64,000 nt of DNA from CAZRXG01 sp964603985. Lineage in GTDB: Bacteria; Chloroflexota; Anaerolineae; Aggregatilineales; UBA3940. Made by a program: the position numbers and the translations under genes. Position 1 is the stretch's first letter. Each line of letters opens with the position of its first letter. Positions 63,467 to 64,000 of this stretch are shown here, piece by piece. Location: positions 62,001 to 126,000 of the forward strand of contig CAZRXG010000007.1 of NCBI GenBank assembly GCA_964603985.1. Reading direction: 5' to 3'. The notes beneath the pieces are model-generated. The model did not search any database, was not told the origin of the DNA, and saw only the letters and a program-made list of their open reading frames with translations.

Positions 63467-64000
63467 TTACCTCGCCTCCAGTGCCGGGAGATCTGGGGTG
63501 AAGCGGATGTCGGTGACGTTGGGGTATGGATCGCCGGGGCTCACACCCGACCAGCGCAAGATCAGGGTGGTCTCCCCTGGCTGGATTGAGAGCGCCTGGA
63601 AGGCCAGCCCACCGGCCACCGGTCGGGCCTTGACCGGACCGGGTGGATAGTCATGCACGATCACCGGGTTGTGGGTTACCGCGCCGTCGCGGATGACCGT
63701 CCTGGGAGGGGGCAGCAGGCCAAAGGTGGCCAGCAACTCGCCTCCTGCTTCCTGCCCGGCGAGGGTCAACTCGATGTCGACTGTGGCCGCTTCGTTCAGC
63801 GGGTTCCAGAGATAGATGGTGTATACGTCGCCCTGCCAGGCCCACGCCGCGTCGCTTGTCCACAGGCCGTCACGCAGGGTGTGGATCACGACCAGCGGGG
63901 CGGGGTCGGCCGTCACTTCGAATACTTGAGCGGTGTCGGTCGTGAAAAGAAGGGATAAGCCTTCCGGCGGCGCGCCCCACCGGTCGCCACCATTGATCAC
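63467..64000 (-). CDS. C-terminal part of a protein entering from the right edge
   Basis: The frame is open to the last base, so the 5' part is outside the window. The 177 visible residues are beta-rich (AWQGDVYTIYLWNPLNEAAT, GETTLILRWSGVSPGDPYP) and contain no helix. They look like an extracytoplasmic domain of a membrane or exported protein. No catalytic motif is seen. The end PALEAR is followed by the stop at 63467. Confidence 0.7.
   Translation of the reverse strand: MINGGDRWGAPPEGLSLLFTTDTAQVFEVTADPAPLVVIHTLRDGLWTSDAAWAWQGDVYTIYLWNPLNEAATVDIELTLAGQEAGGELLATFGLLPPPRTVIRDGAVTHNPVIVHDYPPGPVKARPVAGGLAFQALSIQPGETTLILRWSGVSPGDPYPNVTDIRFTPDLPALEAR

Overview
The window looks like a draft chromosome piece (an assembly gap of ten Ns lies at 14690-14699) from a GC-rich, free-living bacterium. 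The most likely source is the phylum Chloroflexota, class Anaerolineae or a relative. This is inferred from gene content: many polytopic glycosyltransferase-like proteins with long extracytoplasmic tails, very regular TPR, HEAT and WD40 repeat proteins, Thr/Pro-linker lipoproteins, a class II (B12-dependent) ribonucleotide reductase, a bd-type oxidase with a fused c-type heme domain, and a ddl-ftsQ-ftsA...ftsZ division cluster. No marker gene here fixes the taxonomy.

Layout. 1-6 kb: a very large membrane protein running off the left edge, an atypical SDR and a PAS-GAF histidine kinase. 6-11.3 kb: a CPBP membrane protease, two HEAT proteins, a dual-specificity-type phosphatase and a TPR protein of about 20 near-perfect repeats. 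11.4-16.4 kb: a two-gene bd-like oxidase operon behind a CRP/FNR-like palindrome, then small membrane proteins and lipoproteins. 16.4-24.4 kb: an acetyltransferase whose 5' end occurs three times with AT-richer lipoprotein genes between the copies, an alpha/beta hydrolase, and two tandem beta-propeller lipoproteins. 24.4-33.6 kb: glycosyltransferase-like membrane proteins, a class III aminotransferase and a PEP-synthase/rifampin-phosphotransferase-like enzyme. 33.8-37.8 kb: an overlapping DUF4386-MDR-MDR-DUF4386 operon plus a DUF6326-type gene, bracketed by a short imperfect direct repeat. 38-43 kb: a Tat-exported L,D-transpeptidase, tRNA-Phe with its own promoter, and two GT39-like proteins. 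42.7-51 kb: ddl, ftsQ, ftsA, then two AT-rich membrane-protein genes and a GAF-domain relic inserted before ftsZ, which has its own candidate promoter and a strong terminator. 51-64 kb: a histidine kinase, a folC operon, a Lon-like protease, a Cys-rich membrane-anchored protein, a low-molecular-weight phosphatase homologue that lacks its catalytic cysteine, nrdJ, an AT-rich membrane protein, and the tail of a gene that enters from the right.

How the genes work together. The firm functional block is envelope and division: Ddl makes D-Ala-D-Ala, FtsQ/FtsA/FtsZ build the divisome, the L,D-transpeptidase modifies murein, and the surrounding GT39/PIG-V-type proteins probably move sugars onto envelope glycans. 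The oxidase pair is a separate respiratory unit. The most unusual signals are the three-copy acetyltransferase 5' end, the insertion between ftsA and ftsZ, the c-heme bd-like oxidase, and two enzymes whose catalytic residues are substituted (the SDR and the low-molecular-weight phosphatase).
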